DNA of 12,510 bases, from positions 1 through 12,510 of the forward strand of contig DMPC01000111.1 of the NCBI GenBank assembly GCA_003456155.1, in the 5' to 3' direction. The notes beneath the pieces are model-generated. The model did not search any database and was not told the origin of the DNA. It worked only from the letters and a program-made list of their open reading frames with translations. Positions 1-5,729 of this stretch are shown one piece after another; position 1 is the stretch's first letter, and each line of letters opens with the position of its first letter. Position numbers and translations under genes: made by a program. The stretch is from Actinomycetota bacterium (GTDB taxonomy: Bacteria; Actinomycetota; Actinomycetes; S36-B12).

Positions 1-150
1 CCCGACTCCGGGCACAGGTGCGCCAGCGACGAATCCGGTCCAGTTGGTGGGGGTCCACGAGCCGTCATCGTCGGCCTGCGCTGCGGTCGGCAGGGTTGCC
101 AGGCACACCGTCGCCAGGAGGGCAGCCGTGAGACGCGCGCGGGGAAGCAC
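1..150 (-). CDS. N-terminus of a secreted protein, truncated by the window edge
   Basis: Reading the minus strand from a GTG at 150, the first 50 codons are open to the window edge. They encode a textbook Sec signal peptide: MLPRAR (basic n-region), a hydrophobic run LTAALLATVCLATLP, then TAAQA as an A-x-A cleavage site near residue 26. The start of a mature domain follows (DDDGSWTPTNWTGFV...). The frame is closed upstream by TGA at 172-174, so GTG 150 is the only standard start. A purine-rich GTGGGAGG abuts the start codon, which is closer than usual, so the translation signal is imperfect. The protein should be exported; the rest, and therefore its function, lies outside the window. The gene diverges from gluQ. 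The call rests on the signal peptide alone. Confidence 0.6.
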   Translation of the reverse strand, partial: MLPRARLTAALLATVCLATLPTAAQADDDGSWTPTNWTGFVAGAPVPGVG

Positions 151-247
151 CCTCCCACTCTCGCACGGAAGTCATGAGGGAGGAACTCGACAGGCCGAGG
201 AGATCCTCTCGGGAGTCGGGTGGCATGCTCGCGCCCGAGCGGAGGGA

Positions 248-272
248 CCCCGTGGGCGCTCATGTCACGGGG
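248..272. promoter_or_regulatory. Perfect 7-bp inverted repeat in the gap upstream of gluQ
   Basis: CCCCGTG at 248-254 is matched by CACGGGG at 266-272 with an 11-base spacer. The half-site centres are 18 bp apart, which would suit a dimeric repressor or a 5'-leader hairpin. It is the only strong symmetry in the 151-base gap (151-301) between the secreted-protein gene and gluQ, and ends 29 bases before the gluQ ATG. I saw no convincing -10 box in this gap, so which gene it serves is unknown. Confidence 0.35.
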
Positions 273-301
273 AGCGCGGTGCGAGAGGTGGACGCTGGGC
301 G

Positions 302-1117
302 ATGCAAACTCGAGTGGCGCCCACCCCGAGTGGCTTCCTGCATGTCGGAAATGCCGCAAATGCCCTCGTGACATCCGCCTGGGCGATGGACGACGGCCTG
401 GAGCTGCGCCTGCGCATCGACGACCTAGATGACGCCCGTGCGCGACCGGAGTACATCGAGGACATCCTCAAACTGCTGGACTGGCTGGGCATCCGGTGGA
501 CGCATGGGCCGCGCACCGTGGTCGAGTGCCAGGAGGCTCGGGCGGCACGGTCAACGCGGGCTTGGGATGTCCTTGAGCAGGCGCTGCAGGCCGGTATGCC
601 GGCGTATGCCTGCAACTGCTCACGGCGCACCCTCGCCGCGACACCTACGCACGGCTGCCCCGGCGACTGCCGAGCGGCCGACCGCCCTCTCGACGTGGGT
701 GAATCGGCTCTTCGCATCCACGTGCCGCCGGGAACGACCATCGACGTGCAGGGCGAGGCTGTCGAGCTGGATCTCGTGCTGGGGGACTTCATCGTCTGGC
801 GCCGCGACGACCGCCCCGCCTATCAGTGGTTCTCCGTCGTTGAGGACACCGACCACGGCACCACGCACATCCTGCGCGGCGAGGACCTGCGGGTCTCGAC
901 CGCCGCCCAGCTCTATCTGGCCGGCTTCCTTCCCGACGCCGGCTTCCTCGAGGCCGATATCCGTCACCACCCCCTGGTGCTCGACGACGCGGGACTCAAG
1001 CTCTCCAAGTCCCAGTTGCGCCGCGCTTCGGGACTGCCCCGCTCCCCGCAGACACGTGAGGCGATCCGCAGGTGGGCCGTCGAACTCGGAGGCGCCGTGG
1101 GCGTCAAGGTCCCTTAG
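302..1117 (+). CDS. gluQ: Glutamyl-Q tRNA(Asp) synthetase
   Basis: The 271-residue protein is a stand-alone catalytic domain of class I glutamyl-tRNA synthetase without an anticodon-binding domain. This is the hallmark of GluQRS, which attaches glutamate to the queuosine base of tRNA(Asp) rather than charging tRNA(Glu). The ATG at 302 puts the family opening RVAPTPSGFLHVGN at residues 4-17, where HVGN is the HIGH-class motif; KLSKS (233-237) is the KMSKS-class motif. Between them are four cysteines placed like the GluQRS zinc site (C104, C106, C119, C123) and the YQWFSVVEDTDHGTTHILRG stretch that binds the 3' end. It is somewhat shorter than E. coli YadB (about 300 residues). The frame is open upstream to 44, but that part is low-complexity read-through. 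The ribosome site is weak (AGAGG, 13 bases upstream). The gene converges on the desaturase with 9 bases between stops. Confidence 0.93.
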   Translation: MQTRVAPTPSGFLHVGNAANALVTSAWAMDDGLELRLRIDDLDDARARPEYIEDILKLLDWLGIRWTHGPRTVVECQEARAARSTRAWDVLEQALQAGMPAYACNCSRRTLAATPTHGCPGDCRAADRPLDVGESALRIHVPPGTTIDVQGEAVELDLVLGDFIVWRRDDRPAYQWFSVVEDTDHGTTHILRGEDLRVSTAAQLYLAGFLPDAGFLEADIRHHPLVLDDAGLKLSKSQLRRASGLPRSPQTREAIRRWAVELGGAVGVKVP

Positions 1118-1126
1118 GCGTACGAC

Positions 1127-2083
1127 TCAGTCGCGCGCGGCCATCCGCGCCTTGAGGGCGTCCCTCTTCTCCTCGAACCGTCGGGCCTGATCGTCGAGAC
1201 CAGTGAGAAAAGCCTCGAGCTCGGCGCGCGCCTCCTCGCCGGCAGGACCGAAGTCATCTCGCTCGAAGACTCGCCACTTGCGCAGCACGGGCATGAGCAC
1301 GTCATCCCGGTGGAGTCGAAGGTCGTAGATGCCCTCCACGGCGATCTGCACCGCCATGCGTCCGAAGCCCTCGATGCCGTGACCGGGCATGGCGAAATCA
1401 CGAACCGAGCCGAGAACCGCCTGCATCGTCTGGTCCGGTGCGATCTCGAATGCGGCCTCGATGACGTTCCGGTAGAAGAGCATGTGAAGGTTCTCGTCCA
1501 GAGCGATCCGCGCCAGCAGCTGCTCGGCGATGGGATCGCCAGTCGCCTCGCCCGTGCGGCGATGGGACACCCGGGTGGCAAGCTCCTGGAATGAGACGTA
1601 GGTGACGCCGGCGAGCAGGCCTGGATTCAGGGCAGTGAAGCCCTCCTGCATGTGCAGCATCCGTGCATCCTCGAGCGCGCGTGGGTCGACGGACCTCGTC
1701 GTCAGCAGGTAGTCGCGGATGGCTGCTCCATGCCGGGCCTCCTCCGCAGTCCATCGTCCGAGCCACGCCGCCCACGCTCCCTCGGTGCCCACATTCAGGG
1801 CGATCTCGGTGTGGTAGCTGGGCAGGTTGTCCTCGGTCAGCAGGTTGATGATGAGGCTCGTCCGAGCCGCGTCGCTGAACCGCTTCTCCTCGGGAGTCCA
1901 GGCCTCACCACCCAGCGGGCCCTCGAAATCCCGACCCTCCCCCCACGGCACGTACTCGTGCGGGTACCAGTCGCGTGCGGTGGACAGGTGGCGAGCGAGC
2001 TCCTGCTCGACCACGCCTTCGAGTTCGGCGGCAAGCACATCATCAGAGAGCAGTGGCTGAGTCACGGGAACAGCCTGACACAT
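1127..2083 (-). CDS. Acyl-ACP desaturase (soluble diiron, DesA-like)
   Basis: This 318-residue protein belongs to the ferritin-like acyl-acyl-carrier-protein desaturases, which put a double bond into an ACP-bound acyl chain using a diiron centre, O2 and an external electron donor. The ligand set is complete and normally spaced: E84, E115-x-x-H118 (in RWTAEEARH), E167 (in SFQE) and E197-x-x-H200 (in LDENLH). Phrases such as GRWTAEEARHGAAIRDYLL and RSVDP resemble mycobacterial DesA1/DesA2. No membrane segments are seen, so it should be cytosolic. The start is uncertain: the frame is open to 2191, but homology-like sequence begins near residue 12, so ATG 2083 or GTG 2065 is likely, and neither has a strong Shine-Dalgarno. 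No ferredoxin or reductase gene lies beside it. Its divergent neighbour is the acidic orphan protein. Confidence 0.9.
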   Translation of the reverse strand: MCQAVPVTQPLLSDDVLAAELEGVVEQELARHLSTARDWYPHEYVPWGEGRDFEGPLGGEAWTPEEKRFSDAARTSLIINLLTEDNLPSYHTEIALNVGTEGAWAAWLGRWTAEEARHGAAIRDYLLTTRSVDPRALEDARMLHMQEGFTALNPGLLAGVTYVSFQELATRVSHRRTGEATGDPIAEQLLARIALDENLHMLFYRNVIEAAFEIAPDQTMQAVLGSVRDFAMPGHGIEGFGRMAVQIAVEGIYDLRLHRDDVLMPVLRKWRVFERDDFGPAGEEARAELEAFLTGLDDQARRFEEKRDALKARMAARD

Positions 2084-2122
2084 GCTGCAGGTCCGGCCGA
2101 GGTGACATCGGCCACCGGGCTC

Positions 2123-2137
2123 GTGAACGGCCTTCAC
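2123..2137. promoter_or_regulatory. Near-perfect 15-bp palindrome, candidate operator
   Basis: GTGAACGGCCTTCAC pairs at six of seven positions around its centre (5-bp outer arms GTGAA/TTCAC). It lies in the 118-base gap between the divergent desaturase and acidic-protein genes, 14 bases before a possible -10 box for the latter and 40 bases upstream of the desaturase ATG. It could regulate either gene. Only the symmetry is seen; the regulator is unknown. Confidence 0.35.
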
Positions 2138-2151
2138 CGCTGTCGCGGGGC

Positions 2152-2157
2152 TACCCT
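2152..2157 (+). promoter_or_regulatory. Possible -10 box of the acidic-protein gene
   Basis: TACCCT fits the actinobacterial TAnnnT -10 pattern and would start transcription near 2164, giving a leader of about 38 bases that carries the GGAGG at 2192-2196. No good -35 is visible; the palindrome at 2123-2137 covers the place where one would lie. Confidence 0.3.
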
Positions 2158-2201
2158 GAGAAAGGCAGAGTGATCCGTCCATCGAGTTCACGGAGGTTCA
2201 G

Positions 2202-2666
2202 ATGAGCGACAAGGTTGCTGGTGCTGCCTCGCCCGCTGAGGTTGCTCGTCAGACGTACGACAGCGGGGATCCTGCTGGGGATGCAGCGGATCAGGCCGAG
2301 CGCCTCACGATGATCATGGCGGCAGAGGCCACCCACAATGCGCTCAATGGCGGCGGCGGCGAGGGGAGCCTCGACGACCTGCCCTACCCCTTGGAGGACG
2401 TCGAGGCGACGCTGGCGATGGAGGATGCCGAGGACGCGAGTGACGATCCCCTGCATGCCGGCGGCCTGACGCCGAAGCCCTGGGTCGGGGCCGAGGTCGC
2501 TGCGATGCACATCGTGGATCTTGATGATCCGGACGACGACGCGTACGCAGACGACGAGACGGATGCCGAGCGCGCCGATCCGCTGTTCGACCCCTTCGAG
2601 GGAACGCCGGAGGACCTCACTCCGGAGGACGAGACCCTGCTCGGGATCGATCCCTACGACGACTGA
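2202..2666 (+). CDS. Hypothetical strongly acidic protein, 154 residues
   Basis: I do not recognise this family. By my count 43 of 154 residues are Asp or Glu against five Lys/Arg, there is no cysteine, and no signal peptide or membrane segment, so it should be a soluble, very acidic and probably largely disordered cytosolic protein. A possibly helical part (residues about 10-48, ending in a GGGG linker) is followed by a low-complexity acidic tail with repeated P-E-D and D-D-P phrases and the end GIDPYDD. Translation looks strong: GGAGG at 2192-2196, five bases before the ATG. Codon use is like that of its neighbours. The gene stands alone, divergent from the desaturase and convergent with the DUF4916 gene seven bases away. 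Its function cannot be inferred from the sequence; a partner-binding role is only a guess. Confidence 0.85.
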   Translation: MSDKVAGAASPAEVARQTYDSGDPAGDAADQAERLTMIMAAEATHNALNGGGGEGSLDDLPYPLEDVEATLAMEDAEDASDDPLHAGGLTPKPWVGAEVAAMHIVDLDDPDDDAYADDETDAERADPLFDPFEGTPEDLTPEDETLLGIDPYDD

Positions 2667-2673
2667 CCCCTCG

Positions 2674-3210
2674 CTAGGGCAGTAGGCCGCAGTGGGCGAG
2701 GGCCATGCGCACCAGGCGCCCCTGACCCCCGCTCATCTCGGCCTGGAACACCGGTGAGACCGCTTCCTCGGGCGTGACCCAGACGAGATCCAGAGCATCC
2801 TGGGACGGCGAGCAGTCGCCCTCGAGGGGAACGATGAACGCGAGTGACACCGCGTGCTGCCGCGGATCGTGGAAACCCGTGACGTCGGCGTCGGGGAAGT
2901 ACTCGACCACGGTGAAGGGCTGAGGAGACGGAGCCACACGAGGCAGGGCCATCGTTCCGAGGTCCTTCTCCAGGTGACGCATCAGGGCATCCCTCACCCG
3001 CTCCCCGTAGAGGATCCGTCCGGAGACGACGGCGCGGGAGATGCTGCCGTCGGGCATGGCGCGCAGCAGGAGGCCGATCTCCAGGATCTGTCCGCGCTCA
3101 TCGGTTCTCACGGGGACCGCGTCGATGTACACGATGGGCAGGCGCTCGCGGGCCGACTCGAGGTCGCCTTCGGCCAGCCATGCGCCACGGGTATCCAGCA
3201 TGTCGCTCAC
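2674..3210 (-). CDS. Nudix-like protein of the DUF4916 type
   Basis: The 178-residue protein resembles the actinobacterial DUF4916 group, annotated as 'NUDIX hydrolase family protein'. A Nudix-box register can be laid over residues 64-86: G64, x5, E70, x7, R78, ending L84-G85-T86. The catalytic acids are mostly replaced, however: the E of 'RE' is H79, and the 'EE' pair is K82-D83. Classic diphosphohydrolase chemistry is therefore doubtful, and it may bind a nucleotide or have a changed activity. The C-terminal half (VVEYFPDADVTGFHDPRQHA and LDLVWVTPEEA) keeps the look of a Nudix fold. The start is GTG 3210, with ATG 3201 as an alternative three codons in. A TAGGGT box lies seven bases before the GTG, suggesting a leaderless transcript, although the AGGG within it could also act as a Shine-Dalgarno. 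Confidence 0.85.
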   Translation of the reverse strand: MSDMLDTRGAWLAEGDLESARERLPIVYIDAVPVRTDERGQILEIGLLLRAMPDGSISRAVVSGRILYGERVRDALMRHLEKDLGTMALPRVAPSPQPFTVVEYFPDADVTGFHDPRQHAVSLAFIVPLEGDCSPSQDALDLVWVTPEEAVSPVFQAEMSGGQGRLVRMALAHCGLLP

Positions 3211-3217
3211 ATCGTGG

Positions 3218-3223
3218 ACCCTA
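3218..3223 (-). promoter_or_regulatory. -10 box for a probably leaderless DUF4916 transcript
   Basis: Read on the minus strand, TAGGGT is followed by seven bases and then the GTG start at 3210. That places the expected transcription start at or next to the start codon. No convincing -35 is visible; the first copy of the 12-bp repeat (3236-3247) occupies that region. Confidence 0.5.
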
Positions 3224-3235
3224 TCCGGCGTCCTG

Positions 3236-3285
3236 CTGCTCGGTCGGAATGCGCGCGCGCCCGGACGTGGTGTCTGCTCGGTCGG
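3236..3285. repeat. Exact 12-bp direct repeat in the DUF4916/msrB divergent gap
   Basis: CTGCTCGGTCGG occurs at 3236-3247 and again at 3274-3285, 38 bp apart, with an alternating TGCGCGCGCGC tract (3250-3260) between the copies. Copy 1 falls where the -35 of the minus-strand promoter should be; copy 2 lies about 45 bp upstream of the msrB -10 box. The placement suits a shared regulator site, but only the repeat itself is seen. Confidence 0.6.
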
Positions 3286-3329
3286 CCCCTCGTTGTCCGG
3301 GGAGCATCCAGACGTGATGCCGATCGACC

Positions 3330-3335
3330 TACACT
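3330..3335 (+). promoter_or_regulatory. -10 box for a probably leaderless msrB transcript
   Basis: TACACT is followed by six bases (CGCCGC) and then the msrB ATG. There is no purine-rich Shine-Dalgarno in the preceding 20 bases, so initiation on a leaderless mRNA is the simplest reading. No clear -35 is present. Confidence 0.5.
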
Positions 3336-3341
3336 CGCCGC

Positions 3342-3794
3342 ATGGCCCACAGCACCCCCGCGTCAGATGGCAGCACCCGCCCCGATGGCTCCGCCTACCC
3401 GGTGATCCGCACCGAGGAGGAATGGCGGGCGCTGCTCACCCCGGAGGAGTACCGGGTCCTGCGCGCCGCAGGAACAGAGGCGCCCTTCACGGGTGAGTAC
3501 ACCGATACGCGCGAGACGGGGGTGTACCGGTGCCGGGCATGCTCGGCGGAGCTGTTCCGCAGTGACGGCAAGTTCGATTCGCACTGCGGTTGGCCGAGCT
3601 TCTTCACTCCCCTTGCCGGTGAGGCTGTCGTGCTTCTGCAGGACTCCTCCCTGGGCATGGTCCGCACCGAGGTCCGATGCGCCTCCTGCGGAGGCCACCT
3701 GGGACATGTGTTCAACGGGGAGGGCTATCCCACGCCGACCGACCAGCGCTACTGCATCAACTCGGTGAGCCTGACGTTCGAACCGGGCCCGTAG
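3342..3794 (+). CDS. msrB: Peptide-methionine (R)-S-oxide reductase MsrB
   Basis: MsrB reduces the R-epimer of methionine sulfoxide in proteins, with electrons from thioredoxin, and protects cytosolic proteins after oxidative damage. All key residues are visible in the 150-residue protein. The catalytic cysteine is C138 in RYCINSVSL. The probable resolving cysteine is C82 in FDSHCGWPSF, where the usual SG before the Cys is SH. The zinc site is formed by two CxxC pairs (C64/C67 and C113/C116). GGHLGHVF (residues 117-124) carries the conserved histidines. The length is normal for the family and there is no signal peptide. The first 20 residues (STPASDGSTRPDG...) are a polar extension before the domain. 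No msrA is nearby. A compact GC-rich hairpin follows the stop, so the gene is probably transcribed alone. Confidence 0.97.
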   Translation: MAHSTPASDGSTRPDGSAYPVIRTEEEWRALLTPEEYRVLRAAGTEAPFTGEYTDTRETGVYRCRACSAELFRSDGKFDSHCGWPSFFTPLAGEAVVLLQDSSLGMVRTEVRCASCGGHLGHVFNGEGYPTPTDQRYCINSVSLTFEPGP

Positions 3795-3803
3795 TCCCCC
3801 CAG

Positions 3804-3820
3804 GCCGCGTGCGGCGCGGC
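3804..3820 (+). terminator. GC-rich stem-loop after msrB, possible terminator
   Basis: GCCGCG at 3804-3809 pairs perfectly with CGCGGC at 3815-3820 across a five-base loop, nine bases after the msrB stop codon. There is no U-tract, so it would be a terminator of the kind proposed for high-GC actinobacteria or simply an mRNA-stabilising hairpin. The palindrome CCCCGGGG at 3822-3829 follows it. Confidence 0.35.
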
Positions 3821-3846
3821 ACCCCGGGGCGAGGTGACGGGCGTCG

Positions 3847-3852
3847 TAGCCT
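3847..3852 (+). promoter_or_regulatory. -10 box for a probably leaderless DUF3000 transcript
   Basis: TAGCCT is followed by six bases (GCCGGA) and the GTG start of the DUF3000 gene. No Shine-Dalgarno is present at a workable distance, and no good -35 is seen. It would serve DUF3000 and rnd together. Confidence 0.45.
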
Positions 3853-3858
3853 GCCGGA

Positions 3859-4458
3859 GTGAGGAGCATCGTCCCCGGCCAGGACCGTTTCGAGGCCGTC
3901 CTGTCCGGCCTCGCCGCCTTGGAGGTCCGACCGGAGTTCACCGTCCAGGAGGCACCAGCCCCCCACCGGCTCGCGCCGTCAACGGTCGCGGTCACCGCTG
4001 AGATGTCCGACCCGGATTCGGATCTGGTGAGCGGCCGGTTCGTCCTGCTGCACGATCCGGATGGGGTGGACGAGTGGGAGGGATCCTTCCGGGCGGTCGC
4101 CTTCGTGCGGGCGGAATGGGACGAGGGCCTGCTGGAGGAGGATCTCCTGCATGACGTGGCGTGGAGCTGGGTTCAGGAGGCACTGGAGTTCCGCGGCTGC
4201 GTGAGCACGCATCTCGGAGGCACCGTCACGCGTACGGCAGGGCGCTCCTTCGGCAGCATGGCGGACCGGCCCAGCGACGGTTTCCTGGAGATTCGCGCGT
4301 CATGGACCCCGGTGGAGGACGCCGACGGAAACCTCGTGAATGACATCGTCGACCATGCAGGAGCGTGGCTCGACCTCATGGCGCAGGCGGCGGGCCTGCC
4401 TCCCATCCCGGACGGGGTGGCCCTGATGGGGTCGCGCAGGAATCGGGTCGGAGGCTGA
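3859..4458 (+). CDS. DUF3000 family protein
   Basis: This 199-residue protein fits DUF3000, an uncharacterised family largely confined to actinobacteria and commonly found directly upstream of an HRDC-type ribonuclease D, as here. It is soluble and acidic, with no signal peptide, membrane segment or recognisable catalytic motif. Notable stretches are RFVLLHDPDGVDEWEGSFR (residues 60-78), the tryptophan-containing AWSWVQEALE (101-110) and GAWLDLMAQAAGLPPIPDGV near the C-terminus. The GTG start at 3859 gives the family's usual length and lies six bases after a TAGCCT box, pointing to leaderless translation. The rnd start follows five bases after its stop and the rnd ribosome site lies inside its last codons, so the two are almost certainly co-transcribed and perhaps translationally coupled. 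A function linked to RNA processing is only inferred from this pairing. Confidence 0.9.
   Translation: MRSIVPGQDRFEAVLSGLAALEVRPEFTVQEAPAPHRLAPSTVAVTAEMSDPDSDLVSGRFVLLHDPDGVDEWEGSFRAVAFVRAEWDEGLLEEDLLHDVAWSWVQEALEFRGCVSTHLGGTVTRTAGRSFGSMADRPSDGFLEIRASWTPVEDADGNLVNDIVDHAGAWLDLMAQAAGLPPIPDGVALMGSRRNRVGG
4450..4454 (+). promoter_or_regulatory. Shine-Dalgarno that points to a CTG start for rnd
   Basis: GGAGG lies in the last codons of the DUF3000 gene, nine bases before CTG 4464. No ATG, GTG or TTG in the rnd frame is placed to use it. Confidence 0.5.
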
Positions 4459-4463
4459 GGGCG

Positions 4464-5720
4464 CTGACCGACCCCGTCGAGACGAACGAAGGCTCCGAGT
4501 CACCCGGGCCTGCACCCCTCGAACCGCGTGACGGAGTTCCGGCGGTCATCGAGACTCAGGACGCGTTCGACGCCTTCTGCGAGCGGCTGGCGGCAGGGCA
4601 AGGACCGGTGGCCATCGACGCGGAGCGGGCGTCGGGATACCGGTACAGCCAACGCGCGTACCTGATCCAGATCAGGCGGGAGGGTGCGGGTACGGCTCTC
4701 ATCGACCCGATCGCCATCGAGGACCTTGCCCCGCTGCAGGGTGCCCTGGCTGACGCGGAGTGGATCCTGCACGCCGCCACCCAGGATCTGCCCTGCCTCG
4801 CCGAAGTGGGGCTCACACCGAGCTCGCTGTTCGACACTGAGCTGGCCGGGCGCCTGCTCGGCAGGGAGCGCGTGGGACTGGCACCTCTGGTACTGGGTGA
4901 GCTCGGTGCTGTGATCGAGAAGGGTCATGGGGCGACCGATTGGTCGATGCGTCCGCTGACGGCGGCGCAGCTGCGATACGCGGCTCTGGACGTGGAGCTG
5001 CTCATCGAGCTCCGCGATGCCCTGGCTCAGGCGCTGATGCTTGCGGGCAAGGAGGAGATCGCCCGACAGGAGTTCGCCGCCCTCCTCTCCTTCGAACCGA
5101 GGCCGCGGACGGCCGACGAGTGGCGCCGAACCTCGGGCCTGCACAAGGTCAGGAAGCCTCATGCCCTGGCGGTCGTCCGGGAGCTGTGGAGGGCTCGAGA
5201 TGAGCTCGCTCGTGAGCGTGACGTGGCGGTGGGGCGCCTGCTCCCCGACTCGTCCATCATCGTGGCCGCGACGAGCGATGTTCGGAGCAAGGAGGATCTG
5301 CGTTCGCTCTCCGGCTTCCACGGACGCGGAGCCCATCGCTATCTGTCTCGATGGTGGGACGCCATCGCACAGGCCCGGGCTCTGCCGGATGCTGAGTGCC
5401 CGAGCCCGGCGCCCCGCTCGGAGGGCCCGCCGCCTGCCCGCGCGTGGGCGGAGCGCGATCCCGTGGCGCATGCGCGTCTGTCGGCGGCTCGGACAGGACT
5501 CGCCGAAACGGCTGACCATTGGGGAATGCCGGTGGAGAACCTGCTGACTCCCGAGACCGTGCGGCGGCTGTGCTGGTCGCCCCCCGACCCCGCCGATGAG
5601 GCCACGGTGGCCGCCATCCTGGTGAGTCAAGGTGCCCGGTCGTGGCAGGTGGAGGCGTGCCTTCCGGTGCTGCTGACCGCCATGGCCATCGAGGACGCGC
5701 CAGAAGTTACCGATGAGTAG
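4464..5720 (+). CDS. rnd: Ribonuclease D with HRDC domain
   Basis: The protein is a DEDDy 3'-5' exoribonuclease of the RNase D type, which trims 3' ends of tRNA and other stable RNAs. The exonuclease domain comes first: D52 and E54 in VAIDAERASGYRY (Exo I), D108 in ILHAATQDL (Exo II), Y172 and D176 in RYAALDVELL (Exo III). An HRDC nucleic-acid-binding domain follows (about 235-308, with VAVGRLLPDSSI). A Pro/Ala-rich linker and an actinobacterial C-terminal helical part (330-415) complete it. The start is odd. Between the family's expected N-terminus and the exonuclease core there is no ATG, GTG or TTG. CTG 4464 has GGAGG nine bases upstream and gives 418 residues, the normal size. ATG 4365 is the alternative; it would overlap DUF3000 by 94 bases and add 33 Gly/Pro/Arg-rich residues. 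The last codons double as half of the fadA repeat cluster. Confidence 0.93.
   Translation: MTDPVETNEGSESPGPAPLEPRDGVPAVIETQDAFDAFCERLAAGQGPVAIDAERASGYRYSQRAYLIQIRREGAGTALIDPIAIEDLAPLQGALADAEWILHAATQDLPCLAEVGLTPSSLFDTELAGRLLGRERVGLAPLVLGELGAVIEKGHGATDWSMRPLTAAQLRYAALDVELLIELRDALAQALMLAGKEEIARQEFAALLSFEPRPRTADEWRRTSGLHKVRKPHALAVVRELWRARDELARERDVAVGRLLPDSSIIVAATSDVRSKEDLRSLSGFHGRGAHRYLSRWWDAIAQARALPDAECPSPAPRSEGPPPARAWAERDPVAHARLSAARTGLAETADHWGMPVENLLTPETVRRLCWSPPDPADEATVAAILVSQGARSWQVEACLPVLLTAMAIEDAPEVTDE
5707..5720. promoter_or_regulatory. Upstream copy of the fadA operator-like site
   Basis: TTACC-GATG-AGTAG is an imperfect version of the palindrome at 5730-5743 and starts exactly 23 bp before it. 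The wider match runs over 18 bases (5703-5720 against 5726-5743) with three differences. It lies wholly inside the last codons and stop of rnd. Two-turn spacing would put bound dimers on the same face of the helix. Confidence 0.45.
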
Positions 5721-5729
5721 CCACTGAAG

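Noticed and set aside
197..208. GAGGA-GA-TCCTC small palindrome upstream of gluQ
   Set aside because: Five-base arms in GC-rich DNA are expected often by chance, and no promoter element lies beside it.
44..301. N-terminal extension of gluQ in the same frame
   Set aside because: It encodes an Arg/Ala/Gly-rich low-complexity stretch with no family similarity, and it runs across the start region of the signal-peptide gene on the other strand; the family opening begins exactly after ATG 302.
2084..2191. 36-residue extension of the desaturase
   Set aside because: The extra residues have no similarity to DesA-type N-termini and would run over the candidate promoter region of the divergent gene.
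2669..2703. CCCTCGC...GCGAGGG pair as a shared terminator between convergent genes
   Set aside because: Seven-base arms but a 21-base loop, no U-tract, and one arm lies inside the end of the DUF4916 gene; too weak to call.
4500..5630. 376-residue minus-strand frame opposite rnd
   Set aside because: Typical antisense read-through of high-GC coding DNA: Arg/Gln/His-rich, no domain, and it lies wholly under an intact ribonuclease D.
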